64,000 nt of DNA from Psychroflexus gondwanensis ACAM 44 (GTDB taxonomy: Bacteria > Bacteroidota > Bacteroidia > Flavobacteriales > Flavobacteriaceae). Below are positions 27,650 to 37,663 of this stretch, piece after piece. Within the stretch, counting starts at the first letter, position 1; every line of letters starts with the position of its first letter. Location: the NCBI RefSeq assembly GCF_000355905.1, contig NZ_APLF01000005.1, positions 248,001 to 312,000 on the forward strand. Direction: 5' to 3'. Under the pieces are notes generated by a model, which searched no databases, was not told the origin of the DNA, and saw only the letters and a list, made by a program, of their open reading frames with translations. Position numbers and translations under genes: made by a program.

Positions 27650-30457
27650 TTGAAAACTACTTACACCTTTCTCTTTCTAGGCCTTACTTCTCTTTTGAGC
27701 TTTTCTCAAAATAAAATTGTTTCTGATATTCAATCGTCTGAGGATTTAAAAACCTTCACCATCCAGCAAACGATCACGTATGAGAATACAAGCGGTAAAG
27801 CCATGGAGACCATTTACTTTTACAATTGGTTGAATGCGTTTTCCGATAAGGAAAGCCCGCTTGCTAAGCGCTACGCTCAAGATTATGTTCGTAGATTTCA
27901 CTTTGCCTCTAGTCTTGAAAGAGGTGGTACACAAATTCACTCGTTATCTACGAATCTCGGAGAATCCCAATGGAGCTATGTTGAAGGGCAAGCCGATTTA
28001 ATTGAGTTAAATTTAGACCAAGCTCTAGCCTCAAAAGCTTCTGTAGAGGTCAATTTCATTTATACCTTGACCATTCCAGATCAAAAATTTACAGGCTTTG
28101 GCTGGAATCAAAGGGAATTATTACTCAAAAATTGGCTAATTGTTCCTGCTGTTTATGAAAAAGACTGGATCTTGTATAGTCATAAAGACCTCAATGATTA
28201 TCCTTCTCAAAAACTGGACTATAACATTACCATACAAATTCCAAATCAATACACCATTCGCTCCAATTTTGATCAAACCCAATCTACTGGAGATCTAACT
28301 GGTTTTCAGAAAATAAAACTCAAGGCCAAGCAAATGGTAGGTTCTCCTCTTTTTGTAAAACGTATTGATAATTTTAAGGTGATACAAACAGACCATGTAA
28401 AGATCTTCACCAATTTAAAAGATAGTGACTTGCGTCCAGAAATTGAAGCACTTATAACCGATAGAATTGTGTACTTTTTAGAGGAAAAATTAGGTGAATT
28501 TGGATTCGAGACTATGCTCATTACCGAAGAAGAATACAATCTTTCTCCTGTATATGGTCTTAACCAACTTCCTAGTTTTATCCGGCCTTTTCCGGATGGG
28601 TTTCAGTATGATATTAAGCTCTTGAAGGCTATAACGGATCAATACTTAAGAAGGTCTTTTTTAATTAATGTAAGAGAAAATCAATGGTTTCTAGACGCCA
28701 TTTTAGTAAAAACCATGATGGATTATGTAGAAACCTATTATCCAGATGTAAAACTATTAGGAAGTTTTTCAAATTTCTTTGGAGTGAAGTGGTTTTACGC
28801 TTCCGACCTCATGTTCAATGATCGATATCAATTTATTCATGAAACTACCATAAGACAAAATTTTGGTCAAGCCGTCGATTTCCCGCAAGACAGTCTACTC
28901 AAGTTCAATCAAAAACTTTCGAACCCTTATAAAGGTGGTATAGGTTTCAAATACTTGGAAGATTATTTAGGTAAAGAAACAGTAAATGAAAGCTTAAATC
29001 TTTACTATGAAAAACATAAATTAAAATATTCAGATCCAGACGATTACTTCGATTTACTTTCTTCATTAACTGATAAAGATATCACTTGGTTCTCTGCCAA
29101 TTATTTAGGAAGCAATAAGGATATTGATTTTAAAATAGATAAGATTACTAAAGTATCGGATTCTATTAAAGTAAGACTTTTAAATAAGACCAGAAATCCT
29201 ATGCCTGTGGCCGTTTATCAACTTAAGGATAAGGAGGTGATTTCTAAAGATTGGGTAAATGCTTTTTATAACGATACTATAATTTATTTAAAAGATCTTG
29301 GAAGTGACCAATTGGCGGTAAATTATGAAGAAATAATTCCTGAATTTGATCAAAGAAATAATTTTAAAAGTAGGGGTAAAATATTAAATAAGCCATTCCA
29401 ATTCAGGGTATTGGAAGACATTGAAGATCCAAAATACAACCAGTTATTTCTGATTCCAGAATTCACTTACAACTTGTATGATGGTTTAGCCTTTGGTCCC
29501 AAGCTATACAATACATCGCTGTTACCCAAACAATTGAGCTACAAAGTCACTCCGAAATATGGCCTAACCAGCAATGCTCTAGTAGGAGGAGCTTCTATAG
29601 ATTACACCCAATTTTTTAAGGGAGAGGATTTATTTGCGGTTAGGTATGGACTCAATGGTTCTAGATTTTCTTACGATCAGGACTTGTTTTATAACCGATA
29701 CTCGAGTTTTATAACCATGACCTATAGACCTCAGGATTTAAGAGATAACAGTAGACATAGTTTATCTGTAAGAACCGTAAATGTAGATCAGGATGAAAGT
29801 GAATTTATAGAAACCGAAGAACCCAACTACAACATATTTAATATTCGTTATAACTTTTCAAACAAAAATTTAGATCGGTTTTTGACCTCTTCTATCGATT
29901 ACCAAATTGCTAAAAAATTCAGTAAAGTCTCTACAACCTTAAGTTTTAGAAAATTATATAATAATAACCGACAAATTAATTTTAGATTTTATGGAGGTTT
30001 GTTTTTATATAACGATACACGAAACTCCAACTACTTTAGCTTTGCTTTAGACAGACCTTCAGATTATTTGTTTGATTATAATTATTATGGACGAAGTGAA
30101 GAAAGTGGGCTATTCAGCCAGCAATTTATTATGGCAGAAGGCGGTTTCAAGTCTCAATTCGATCAGCGTTTTGCAGATGATTGGATAGTCTCTACCAATG
30201 TGAGTACAACTATTTGGAACTGGATATTTGTCTACGGAGATGCTGGCTTTTTTAAGAATAGTTTTAGCAATCCTCGCTTTGTATACGATTCTGGAATCCG
30301 ACTTAATTTTGTTGAAGATTATTTCGAGCTTTATTTACCCGTCTATTCTAGCAATGGTTGGGAATTTAGAGATGAAAACTACGATCAGCGCATTCGATTC
30401 CTTGTTACCTTAGATTTATCCACACTTTTTAAACTCTTCACCAGAAAATGGTATTAA
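27650..30457 (+). CDS. M1 aminopeptidase-like protein lacking zinc motifs, with C-terminal beta-barrel-like region
   Basis: A 935-residue exported protein from a TTG start; the signal peptide ends LSFSQ at about residue 20. Residues about 20-240 match the M1 N-terminal beta-saddle (TIQQTITYENTSGKAMETIYF). Residues about 250-500 follow the M1 peptidase fold, but the HExxH position (around residues 326-330) has KAITD, and the usual WLDEGLAEY motif has become NQWFLDAILVKTMMDYV. Residues about 620-935 are amphipathic strands rich in Tyr and Phe (ALVGGASIDYTQFF, NRYSSFITMTYRP) like an outer-membrane barrel. It is probably an inactive peptidase fold on the cell surface. It stands alone, with a terminator after it. 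Confidence 0.65.
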   Translation: MKTTYTFLFLGLTSLLSFSQNKIVSDIQSSEDLKTFTIQQTITYENTSGKAMETIYFYNWLNAFSDKESPLAKRYAQDYVRRFHFASSLERGGTQIHSLSTNLGESQWSYVEGQADLIELNLDQALASKASVEVNFIYTLTIPDQKFTGFGWNQRELLLKNWLIVPAVYEKDWILYSHKDLNDYPSQKLDYNITIQIPNQYTIRSNFDQTQSTGDLTGFQKIKLKAKQMVGSPLFVKRIDNFKVIQTDHVKIFTNLKDSDLRPEIEALITDRIVYFLEEKLGEFGFETMLITEEEYNLSPVYGLNQLPSFIRPFPDGFQYDIKLLKAITDQYLRRSFLINVRENQWFLDAILVKTMMDYVETYYPDVKLLGSFSNFFGVKWFYASDLMFNDRYQFIHETTIRQNFGQAVDFPQDSLLKFNQKLSNPYKGGIGFKYLEDYLGKETVNESLNLYYEKHKLKYSDPDDYFDLLSSLTDKDITWFSANYLGSNKDIDFKIDKITKVSDSIKVRLLNKTRNPMPVAVYQLKDKEVISKDWVNAFYNDTIIYLKDLGSDQLAVNYEEIIPEFDQRNNFKSRGKILNKPFQFRVLEDIEDPKYNQLFLIPEFTYNLYDGLAFGPKLYNTSLLPKQLSYKVTPKYGLTSNALVGGASIDYTQFFKGEDLFAVRYGLNGSRFSYDQDLFYNRYSSFITMTYRPQDLRDNSRHSLSVRTVNVDQDESEFIETEEPNYNIFNIRYNFSNKNLDRFLTSSIDYQIAKKFSKVSTTLSFRKLYNNNRQINFRFYGGLFLYNDTRNSNYFSFALDRPSDYLFDYNYYGRSEESGLFSQQFIMAEGGFKSQFDQRFADDWIVSTNVSTTIWNWIFVYGDAGFFKNSFSNPRFVYDSGIRLNFVEDYFELYLPVYSSNGWEFRDENYDQRIRFLVTLDLSTLFKLFTRKWY

Positions 30458-30462
30458 ACAAA

Positions 30463-30489
30463 AAACTGCCTCAATCATAAGGCAGCTTT
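30463..30489. terminator. Hairpin terminator between convergent genes
   Basis: CTGCCT (30466-30471) pairs with AGGCAG (30480-30485) across an 8-nt loop, with an A run before and CTTTATTT after. It lies between the M1-like gene and convergent folE. Confidence 0.65.
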
Positions 30490-30512
30490 ATTTGCGGTTA
30501 AAACTGAAATAA

Positions 30513-31097
30513 TTATCCTATAAGTTTCAAAAATTCACTTCGTGTTTCTTGATTTTTAAATTCCCCCCTAAATCCTGAGGTTGTCGTTGCTGAATTCTGT
30601 TTTTGCACTCCTCGCATCATCATACACATGTGCTGAGCTTCGATAACAACTCCTACTCCTTTAGGCTGCAAGGTGTCGTTAATGCACTCCAAAATATCAT
30701 GAGTTAAACGTTCCTGTACTTGTAGCCGTCTTGCAAACACGTCTATAATTCTAGGAATTTTACTTAAACCTACAATTTTCCCATTGGGAATATATCCCAC
30801 ATGAACTTTACCAAAAAAAGGCAACATATGATGTTCACACAAGGAATACAACTCAATATCTTTGATTAAGACCATATCGTCATAAGGTTCTTCAAACATA
30901 GCCCCAAGAAGTATTTCTTTTGGATCCATGTTATATCCCTGTGTCAAAAACTGCATAGCTTTAGCCGCTCTTTCTGGTGTTTTTACAATACCGTTTCTAG
31001 TTGTATCCTCTCCAATATTTTTTAAAATAGACTCATAACTGGATTTGATTTCATCAACGTAAGGTTGAGAATACTCTTCGTAGGTTTTGTAGGACAT
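30513..31097 (-). CDS. folE: GTP cyclohydrolase I
   Basis: A 194-residue enzyme that converts GTP to dihydroneopterin triphosphate, the first step to folate. The zinc and substrate motif [18 protein letters not shown] (about residues 85-102) is complete. It also has [12 protein letters not shown] and [12 protein letters not shown], with the third metal ligand Cys in the latter. Length and motifs match type I FolE. It lies 3 bp after msrA on the same strand, probably in one transcript. folK is elsewhere in the window (48983). Confidence 0.95.
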   Translation of the reverse strand: MSYKTYEEYSQPYVDEIKSSYESILKNIGEDTTRNGIVKTPERAAKAMQFLTQGYNMDPKEILLGAMFEEPYDDMVLIKDIELYSLCEHHMLPFFGKVHVGYIPNGKIVGLSKIPRIIDVFARRLQVQERLTHDILECINDTLQPKGVGVVIEAQHMCMMMRGVQKQNSATTTSGFRGEFKNQETRSEFLKLIG

Positions 31098-31100
31098 GGA

Positions 31101-31646
31101 TTAGGATTTAAGTTGATGACTGAATTTGTTTCTCAACGTGGCCAATTTAGGTTCGATGATAAGCTGGCAGTATCGGTTTTCTGTATAGTTGTTATAGAAA
31201 TTCTGATGTTCTTCTTCAGCCGAATAAAATTCGGATGCCTTAGAAATTTTGGTCACAATCTTATCCTTGAAAATTTCTTCTGAATCTAATTCAGATATAA
31301 TAAACTTTGCATCTTCTCTTTGTGCTTCAGAATGGAAAAAAATCTCGCTTCTATACTGCTCACCTACATCGTAGCCTTGCCTGTTTAGCGTTGTTGGATC
31401 GTGAGTGGAGAAAAAGACATACAGCAAAGTTTTATAATCAACAACTTTTGGATCGTAAGTAATTTGGATGGCTTCTGCATGACCTGTTCTTCCCATAACG
31501 ACTTCGCGATAGGGTGGATTTTTGATAACACCTCCAGTGAATCCAGATTTTACATCTTTCACTCCTTCCAATCTTTGAAAAACGGCTTCTGTACACCAGA
31601 AGCACCCATTCGCAAAAGTGGCTTTTTGTAAATTTTGATCTGACAT
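31101..31646 (-). CDS. msrA: Peptide-methionine (S)-S-oxide reductase
   Basis: A 181-residue oxidative-damage repair enzyme reducing methionine-S-sulfoxide in proteins. The catalytic motif [16 protein letters not shown] is near the N-terminus with Cys at about residue 13. [11 protein letters not shown] and [21 protein letters not shown] (shortened) are also typical of MsrA. The open frame reaches 31691, but ATG 31646 ([18 protein letters not shown]) fits the family. No MsrB domain is fused. A TAGTTTTG element at 31666-31673 on the reverse strand could be its -7 site. folE follows. Confidence 0.93.
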   Translation of the reverse strand: MSDQNLQKATFANGCFWCTEAVFQRLEGVKDVKSGFTGGVIKNPPYREVVMGRTGHAEAIQITYDPKVVDYKTLLYVFFSTHDPTTLNRQGYDVGEQYRSEIFFHSEAQREDAKFIISELDSEEIFKDKIVTKISKASEFYSAEEEHQNFYNNYTENRYCQLIIEPKLATLRNKFSHQLKS

Positions 31647-31776
31647 AAATTTAATTTTGTTGAACAAAACTACATCAATATTAAACAACATATTTTCATT
31701 TAAGGAAAAATTAGTAGCTAACGAAATCTTTTTTAATTCAGATTTTATTCTGACTTTTGAATTTCAAATAAATTCC

Positions 31777-32436
31777 ATGATAAAGGCCAAACATATCAGC
31801 AAACATTACGGGGAGCTGAAAGTCCTAAACGATATCAATTTACACATTCAGAAAAAAGAGATCATATCTATAGTTGGACCTTCAGGTGTGGGTAAAACTA
31901 CTTTGTTACAAATTCTTGGTACTTTAGAAAATCCAGATAAATCACCGGATTCTTCTATTGAAATTAACGGTAAAAACATAAATGATCTCAATAAAAAGAG
32001 TTTAGCCCGATTCCGAAACGATAATATCGGTTTTATCTTTCAATTCCATCAGTTGTTACCAGAATTTACAGCTCTTGAGAACATTTGCATTCCTGCATTC
32101 ATCCACAAAACCCCTAAAGCAGAAGCAGAAAAACGAGCTAAGGAACTCCTTGGCTTCTTAGAGCTAAAGCATAGAGCTTCACACAAGCCTAATGAGTTGA
32201 GCGGAGGTGAGCAACAAAGAGTAGCTGTAGCAAGAGCACTTATTAACAAGCCTTCCGTTATTTTTGCAGATGAACCTTCTGGAAATTTAGACACGGCCTC
32301 TGCAGAAAAATTGCATCATTTGTTTTTTAGACTAAGAGATGAGTTCGATCAAACTTTTGTAATTGTAACACACAACAAAGAATTGGCCAATATGGCCGAT
32401 CGGAAGCTAGAAATGAAAGATGGCCAATTTGTCTAA
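31777..32436 (+). CDS. LolD-like ABC transporter ATP-binding protein
   Basis: A 219-residue ATPase with Walker [13 protein letters not shown] (about residues 36-47), Q-loop [15 protein letters not shown], signature LSGGEQQR, Walker B VIFADEP and switch His VTHNKE. The Q-loop and overall form match the LolD/MacB/FtsE group, which drives lipoprotein release or mechanotransmission across the periplasm. No permease partner (LolC/E) is in the window, so the lipoprotein-release role is an inference. The frame reaches back to 31657, but ATG 31777 ([12 protein letters not shown]) is the natural start. It overlaps the next gene by 17 bp. Confidence 0.87.
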   Translation: MIKAKHISKHYGELKVLNDINLHIQKKEIISIVGPSGVGKTTLLQILGTLENPDKSPDSSIEINGKNINDLNKKSLARFRNDNIGFIFQFHQLLPEFTALENICIPAFIHKTPKAEAEKRAKELLGFLELKHRASHKPNELSGGEQQRVAVARALINKPSVIFADEPSGNLDTASAEKLHHLFFRLRDEFDQTFVIVTHNKELANMADRKLEMKDGQFV

Positions 32437-33196
32437 ATCAAAATTACTTCAGCTTAAGCCTTTTTTAGACGAGAAAGTAGAGTTATACAATCAGTTTAAG
32501 TTTATTGCAACAGATCCTATTTCCATTCCCCACAAGTTTCAAAAAAAGGAAGATATAGAAATTGTAGGCTTTCTTATTGCTACCATAGCGTGGGGAAATC
32601 GCAAAAGCATTTTAAAAAATGGAGAGCAATTGTGCCAAATACTGGAGTTTGCACCCTATGATTTTATTATGAATCATTCTCCAAAGGATCTCGATGCTTG
32701 TCTGGGCTTTGTGCACAGAACCTTTAACGCCAATGACCTAAAGTATTTTATGACAGCTTTAAAACACATCTATAACAATTATGGTGGTTTGGAGGGCGTT
32801 TTTTCTAAACAAGAAGGAACTTTACAGACCTCTATTCATAAGTTTAAACGTATTTTCTTTGAGTTGGAGCATCAGCCACGAACTGAAAAGCACGTGAGTG
32901 ATCCTCTTAAAAATTCAGCTGCGAAACGCATTAATATGTATTTGCGATGGATGGTGAGGCAGGATAAAACTGGGGTAGACTTTGGTATTTGGAAGAGTAT
33001 TTTACCTTCAGACCTCTCTTGTCCTTTAGATGTTCATTCTGGTAGAATAGCAAGAGAATTAGGGCTTTTAAAAAGAACTCAAAACGATGCCAAAGCAGTT
33101 CTTGAACTTGACCAAAACTTAAGAATATTAGATCCTAAAGATCCCGTAAAATATGATTTTGCGCTCTTTGGACTTGGTGCTTTTGAAAGTTTTTAA
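32420..33196 (+). CDS. TIGR02757 family protein
   Basis: A 258-residue soluble protein with family motifs [31 protein letters not shown] and [19 protein letters not shown], followed by [23 protein letters not shown]02757 proteins are common in Bacteroidetes; the fold looks helical and HhH/glycosylase-like, but the function is unproven. It starts within the end of the LolD-like gene (17-bp overlap, frame +2), so the two are translated from one message. No enzymatic residues can be assigned with confidence. Confidence 0.85.
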   Translation: MANLSKSKLLQLKPFLDEKVELYNQFKFIATDPISIPHKFQKKEDIEIVGFLIATIAWGNRKSILKNGEQLCQILEFAPYDFIMNHSPKDLDACLGFVHRTFNANDLKYFMTALKHIYNNYGGLEGVFSKQEGTLQTSIHKFKRIFFELEHQPRTEKHVSDPLKNSAAKRINMYLRWMVRQDKTGVDFGIWKSILPSDLSCPLDVHSGRIARELGLLKRTQNDAKAVLELDQNLRILDPKDPVKYDFALFGLGAFESF

Positions 33197-33264
33197 ATCC
33201 AGTTAACAAAATCTATTTTTTGTATATTGCAGATTATTTTGAATATTTGTATATAACATTCTTA

Positions 33265-34476
33265 ATGAAGACCAATCCAAAAACAGAATCTCAACGGCTA
33301 CATGCTCTAAGGTCTTTAAATATCTTAGACACTCTACCGGAGCAAGAATACGACCAAATCACTAAGTTGGTAGCTTCTATATGCGATACCCCTATTGCTA
33401 TGATTTCCTTAATAGATAAAGATAGACAGTGGTTTAAATCTAAAGTAGGAGCAGATTATTGTGAGACCGATAGAAAGTATTCCTTCTGTAATATAGCCAT
33501 ACAATCTGATGAAGAAATCATGGAAATTTTTGACGCTAGGGATGATCTTAGATTCAAAGAAAATCCGATGGTTTATGGAGATAAAAAGGTTATTTTCTAT
33601 GCAGGTGTGCCGTTAAAAGACAAGAATGGGTTTGCTCTGGGGACGTTATGTGTGGTAGATCACCAACCAAGAACCTTATCTGCTAGACAAAAAGAAGCTC
33701 TCATGTTTTTGGCTAACCAAGTGACCAAGTTGTTCGAGCTTCAATCTATCAACGATGGCTTAAAAGAAACTCAGAAACAACTTAAAGAAAAAAATAATCA
33801 GCTCAAGAACTTTGCAGGAGTTGTATCTCACGATATGAAAATGCCACTTGCCAGCATGATTGTAACTATAGACGTGCTCAAGGCAAAATACAAAGATATT
33901 CTAGACAATACAGGCCTAGAGTATCTTAACAACCTCAAGAAGTCTTCTTTTCAGCTGAGTGACTATATCTCAAATATCTTAACCCATTATGAAAGTGATT
34001 CTATTACCAATAATGAAGAATCATTAAAAGAATTTGATGTTCACTCCCTCATAGAAGATATTGTGGAAATGCTAGATATTGGAGATGATTGTGATCTTAG
34101 TTTTCCAGAAGAAAGCATCGATGTTTATACCAACAGGGTTGCATTAGAGCAAATTCTGCTAAATTTGATTGGCAATAGCCTGAAGTACAATGATAAACCT
34201 AGAATTGAAATTGATATCGATTTCAAAAAGGAAACAGACGCCTATAGATTTTTTGTAAAAGACAATGGCATCGGTATTCCTAAAGACAAACAAAAAGAAA
34301 TCTTCAATTTGTTTTCAACAGTTGCAGATAACGATAGAAAAGGAAATAAAGGAAACGGCATTGGTTTGTCAACCGTTAAAAAAATGATACACAATCTAGG
34401 TGGAAAGATTTCTGTAGAATCTACCGAAGGTGAGGGAACTACTTTTGAATTTACTATTGAACGTATCCATAATTAA
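33265..34476 (+). CDS. Soluble GAF-domain sensor histidine kinase
   Basis: A 403-residue kinase with no membrane segment. A GAF domain (about 20-158) has TPIAMISLIDKDRQWFKSKVG and FYAGVPLKDKNGFALGTLCV (shortened) and is the type found after LPEQEYDQITKLV. A short coiled coil precedes the HisKA helix with His189 in VVSHDMKMPLASM. The HATPase has N-box QILLNLIGNSLKY, DNGIGIPKD and GNGIGLSTVKKM, so it should be active. No response regulator is adjacent, making it an orphan kinase. The upstream frame extends to 33220, but ATG 33265 gives the conserved N-terminus. It precedes the BatA-like gene by 8 bp. Confidence 0.87.
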   Translation: MKTNPKTESQRLHALRSLNILDTLPEQEYDQITKLVASICDTPIAMISLIDKDRQWFKSKVGADYCETDRKYSFCNIAIQSDEEIMEIFDARDDLRFKENPMVYGDKKVIFYAGVPLKDKNGFALGTLCVVDHQPRTLSARQKEALMFLANQVTKLFELQSINDGLKETQKQLKEKNNQLKNFAGVVSHDMKMPLASMIVTIDVLKAKYKDILDNTGLEYLNNLKKSSFQLSDYISNILTHYESDSITNNEESLKEFDVHSLIEDIVEMLDIGDDCDLSFPEESIDVYTNRVALEQILLNLIGNSLKYNDKPRIEIDIDFKKETDAYRFFVKDNGIGIPKDKQKEIFNLFSTVADNDRKGNKGNGIGLSTVKKMIHNLGGKISVESTEGEGTTFEFTIERIHN

Positions 34477-34484
34477 AATACCCA

Positions 34485-36407
34485 ATGATTTTTGAAAAGC
34501 CAGATGTCCTCTACTTTCTCTTTTTACTTATCATACCAATTTTAATTCATTTATTTCAATTAAGAAAATACAAAACTACCAAATTTAGCAATGTTGCTCT
34601 CCTAGAAAAAATTAAGTTACAATCTAGGAAAAGTTCAACCATCAAGAAATGGTTAGTCTTAATGACCAGACTTATGGGTCTGGTTTTTTTAATTTTAGCC
34701 TTTTCAAAACCCTATATACCCAACACAGAATCTGCTTTAAAAGACACTGAGGTCGCTATTTATGTGGATAACTCATTTTCCATGGAGTTGCCTGGAAATC
34801 AAGTCAGTTTATTGGAAGAGATCAAGCAAAATTTATGGAACCAACTCGGCGAACAACAGCAATTCTCATTATTTACGAACACCAACAGTTGGAAGCACAT
34901 CACCAAAAGAGACATAAAAAATGATTTTTTCAACATTGAATATGCTCCCGGAAGCTTAGAGTTTCAAGCCATTCTGCTTAAGGCAGAGTCTATGTATAAA
35001 AGCCAGGAGACCAGTAAAAGTTTATTTATCATCACCGATGCGCTTAATTTTGAAGACACTCCAAATCTTAAAACCACCGAAACTATAGACCTCAATTTTA
35101 TACTTAAAGAACCTAAGAGTCTCGAAAATTTTTATATCTCCTCGGCTAAGTTAGAAGAAGGAAATTCTAACTCTATACTACGTGTCGAAGTCAAATCCAG
35201 TCTAAGCACAGATAAAGACATTACGGTGTCGCTGTACGACGGACTTAACTTAATTGCCAAAGCAAGAGCTACTTTTAAGGATAAACTTACTTCCAATGTA
35301 AGTTTTGAATTGGGCGATACAGATTTTAAAAAAGGGCGGCTAGTGCTTGAGACCGACGGAATGTCTTATGATAATACCTTGTTTTTTAGCTTAAATCAAA
35401 ATGATCCTATTCAAATTATCGCACTTAGTTCTAAAGAAAAAGAAAAAAGTTCTTTTCTCTCCTCGATTTATAAGTCGGATCGGTTTGACTTGAATGTCAG
35501 CACTATTACTAATTTTGACTATTCAAAAATCTCAAATACAGATCTTATTATTTTAAATGAGATTGAAAATTTCAGCCCTATTCTTAAAACTAATCTGGAG
35601 GAATTTTATAGAAACGGGGGAACTTTAGTTATCATCCCTAGTGAAAATGCTTCAAAAACTACTTATTCAAATTTTGTGATGAGACAGGCGATCTATGTCA
35701 ATTCAAATTCCAATAAGCGTGATATTACAACTATCAGTTATAACCATCCTTTATTTGCTAGTGTCTTTTCAGAAAATATTCAAAATTTCGATTATCCTTC
35801 AACATTTAAAAGCCTAGAAATCAATCCTTCTTTATCCCCTATTTTAAAATATAGCAATGGTTCCTCTTTTCTTGCGGAACGAGATCGTCTTTATGTTTTT
35901 GCTTCATCTCTGGATACAAGATTTTCCAATTTTATAAACTCTCCGTTGGTAGTTCCTGTGTTTTACAATATTGCTTTACAAAGTAAATCCAACCCTCTCC
36001 TCTATTCTACCGTTGGCGATGCTGAAACTGTTACCGTAAAAACGACTCTGAGTCAAGATGAGATTTTACAGTTAGTCAGTTCAGAACAACAGGTAATTCC
36101 AAAACAAACTAAGCTTGGAAATACTGTACAAATCAATACCCAATACCAACCTGAAATCGCTGGTCATTATGAATTGAAACAGAAAGACTCCACGCTTCTT
36201 AACTTAAGCTTCAATTATAATAGAGAGGAAAGTAATTTACAACCCCTTGATTTTGGAACTCAAAACCTTGTCAAATTCAATACCATCCAAGAGGCGTTTA
36301 ATTCTTACACAGAAGCAAGGAAAATCCTTGAGCTTTGGAAATGGATGCTTATTTTTGCCCTTGGATTTTTTCTTTTAGAACTATTAATCTTAAGATTTTT
36401 AAATTGA
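34485..36407 (+). CDS. BatA-like/VWA-domain membrane protein
   Basis: A 640-residue protein. The N-terminal BatA domain (about 1-85) has two membrane helices, with PDVLYFLFLLIIPILIHLFQLRKYKTTKFSNVALL in two parts here, and a second helix before the soluble domain. A von Willebrand A-like domain starts near residue 90 with MIDAS-like YVDNSFSMEL (DxSxS). A further domain from about 310 has FRNGGTLVIIPS-like glutamine-amidotransferase-like topology (actual text FYRNGGTLVIIPSENAS). A last membrane helix is at about 615-637. Such proteins belong with Bat aerotolerance operons, but no MoxR ATPase is nearby. It overlaps the next start codon (TGATG). Confidence 0.78.
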   Translation: MIFEKPDVLYFLFLLIIPILIHLFQLRKYKTTKFSNVALLEKIKLQSRKSSTIKKWLVLMTRLMGLVFLILAFSKPYIPNTESALKDTEVAIYVDNSFSMELPGNQVSLLEEIKQNLWNQLGEQQQFSLFTNTNSWKHITKRDIKNDFFNIEYAPGSLEFQAILLKAESMYKSQETSKSLFIITDALNFEDTPNLKTTETIDLNFILKEPKSLENFYISSAKLEEGNSNSILRVEVKSSLSTDKDITVSLYDGLNLIAKARATFKDKLTSNVSFELGDTDFKKGRLVLETDGMSYDNTLFFSLNQNDPIQIIALSSKEKEKSSFLSSIYKSDRFDLNVSTITNFDYSKISNTDLIILNEIENFSPILKTNLEEFYRNGGTLVIIPSENASKTTYSNFVMRQAIYVNSNSNKRDITTISYNHPLFASVFSENIQNFDYPSTFKSLEINPSLSPILKYSNGSSFLAERDRLYVFASSLDTRFSNFINSPLVVPVFYNIALQSKSNPLLYSTVGDAETVTVKTTLSQDEILQLVSSEQQVIPKQTKLGNTVQINTQYQPEIAGHYELKQKDSTLLNLSFNYNREESNLQPLDFGTQNLVKFNTIQEAFNSYTEARKILELWKWMLIFALGFFLLELLILRFLN

Positions 36408-37663
36408 TGCCTATGTCTTCCTTTCTCCTTAAGTCTGCAAAAATAATTGATTCTGAAAGTCCATTTCATCTTCAAACAAAAGACATCCTTATTGAAGAGG
36501 GGACTATCACTCAAATTGAAGATAAAATAGATTACGAAGGTAGGTGTGTTGATCTACCCAACTTGCATGTATCCAACGGTTTTTTTGATAGCTCTGTCAG
36601 TTTTGGAGAGCCTGGCTTTGAAGAACGTGAAACCTTGGCCAATGGAGTTAAAACAGCTAGACATTCTGGATTTACAAGCTTTTTACTCAATCCAAAATTG
36701 AATCCTATTACAGATAGTCATTCTGCAGTAAAATTTTTACAACAGCAAATCGACACTCAACTTATAGATATAATACCCTTAGGAGCATTAACTAAAGGTT
36801 TCGATGGAAAGCATCTAGCCGAGTTATACGACATGCAAATGGGAGGTGCTGTAGGCTTTTATGATTTCAAATTGCCAGTAGCAGATTCCAATTTATTCAA
36901 AATTGCTCTTCAATACGTAAAGAGTTTTGATGGTTTAATTTTTTCATATCCACAAGACAAATCTATAGCTGCCAATGCCCAAGTGAATGAAGATGAGTTC
37001 ACCACTTATATAGGTTTAAAAGGAATGCCCAATCTAGCTGAAGAATTGCAGATTGCTAGGGATCTTTATATTTTGGACTATACAGGAGGTAGACTCCATA
37101 TCCCAAATGTTTCAACACAAGGTGCTGTAAAACTGATTGAAATTGCCAAAGCAAAAGGATCGAACGTCTCCTGTAGCGTAGCTATTGCTCACCTTTACTT
37201 CAGCAGTGAAAAACTTGAGGGTTTTGATAGTAAATATAAAGTTTTACCTCCTTTAAGAACCCTAAAAGATCAAGAAGCCTTATTACAGGCTGTAAAAGAT
37301 GGCATTATAGATATGGTAACTTGCGACCACGAACCCATGGATGTGGAACATAAAGACCTAGAATTCGAAAATGCTAGTTACGGGAGTATTGGTTTGGAAT
37401 CCTCATTTTCAGTCTTAAATAAATTATTTGGGGTAGAAAAAGCTGCTGAATTGCTGTCTAAAACTAAAAGGACGTTTAAATTATCTACATCAAAAATTGA
37501 AGTTGGAGCACGTGCAGATTTAAGCTTATTCGAACCCCATTCAGAATACATTTTTAACCTACAACATATTTATTCTAAATCAAAAAATAGCATGTTCTTA
37601 GGAGAAACCCTTAAGGGTAAGGTCTACGGAAGTATCTATAACGACTCTATTTATGAAAAATAA
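36407..37663 (+). CDS. Dihydroorotase homologue without metal-binding residues
   Basis: A 418-residue amidohydrolase-fold protein. Overall sequence, including FGEPGFEERETLANG, IPLGALTKG and the CDHEP region, follows class I dihydroorotase (AllB/PyrC type). The family metal motif DxHxH is DSSVS here (residues 61-65), the HAED-type His is Tyr181 (SYPQD) and the HxxHVST His is Asn234 (HIPNVST). Four of the metal histidines are thus lost, although Asp307 (CDHEP) is kept. It is likely non-catalytic, like the PyrC' proteins that scaffold aspartate transcarbamoylase in some bacteria. The start ATG 36407 overlaps the BatA-like stop. It overlaps the next gene by 11 bp. A true pyrC was not seen in the window. 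Confidence 0.82.
   Translation: MPMSSFLLKSAKIIDSESPFHLQTKDILIEEGTITQIEDKIDYEGRCVDLPNLHVSNGFFDSSVSFGEPGFEERETLANGVKTARHSGFTSFLLNPKLNPITDSHSAVKFLQQQIDTQLIDIIPLGALTKGFDGKHLAELYDMQMGGAVGFYDFKLPVADSNLFKIALQYVKSFDGLIFSYPQDKSIAANAQVNEDEFTTYIGLKGMPNLAEELQIARDLYILDYTGGRLHIPNVSTQGAVKLIEIAKAKGSNVSCSVAIAHLYFSSEKLEGFDSKYKVLPPLRTLKDQEALLQAVKDGIIDMVTCDHEPMDVEHKDLEFENASYGSIGLESSFSVLNKLFGVEKAAELLSKTKRTFKLSTSKIEVGARADLSLFEPHSEYIFNLQHIYSKSKNSMFLGETLKGKVYGSIYNDSIYEK

Noticed and set aside
31657-31776. Longer N-terminus of the LolD-like ATPase
   Set aside because: The extra 40 residues lack family similarity and cover the divergent promoter region of msrA; ATG 31777 fits the conserved start.
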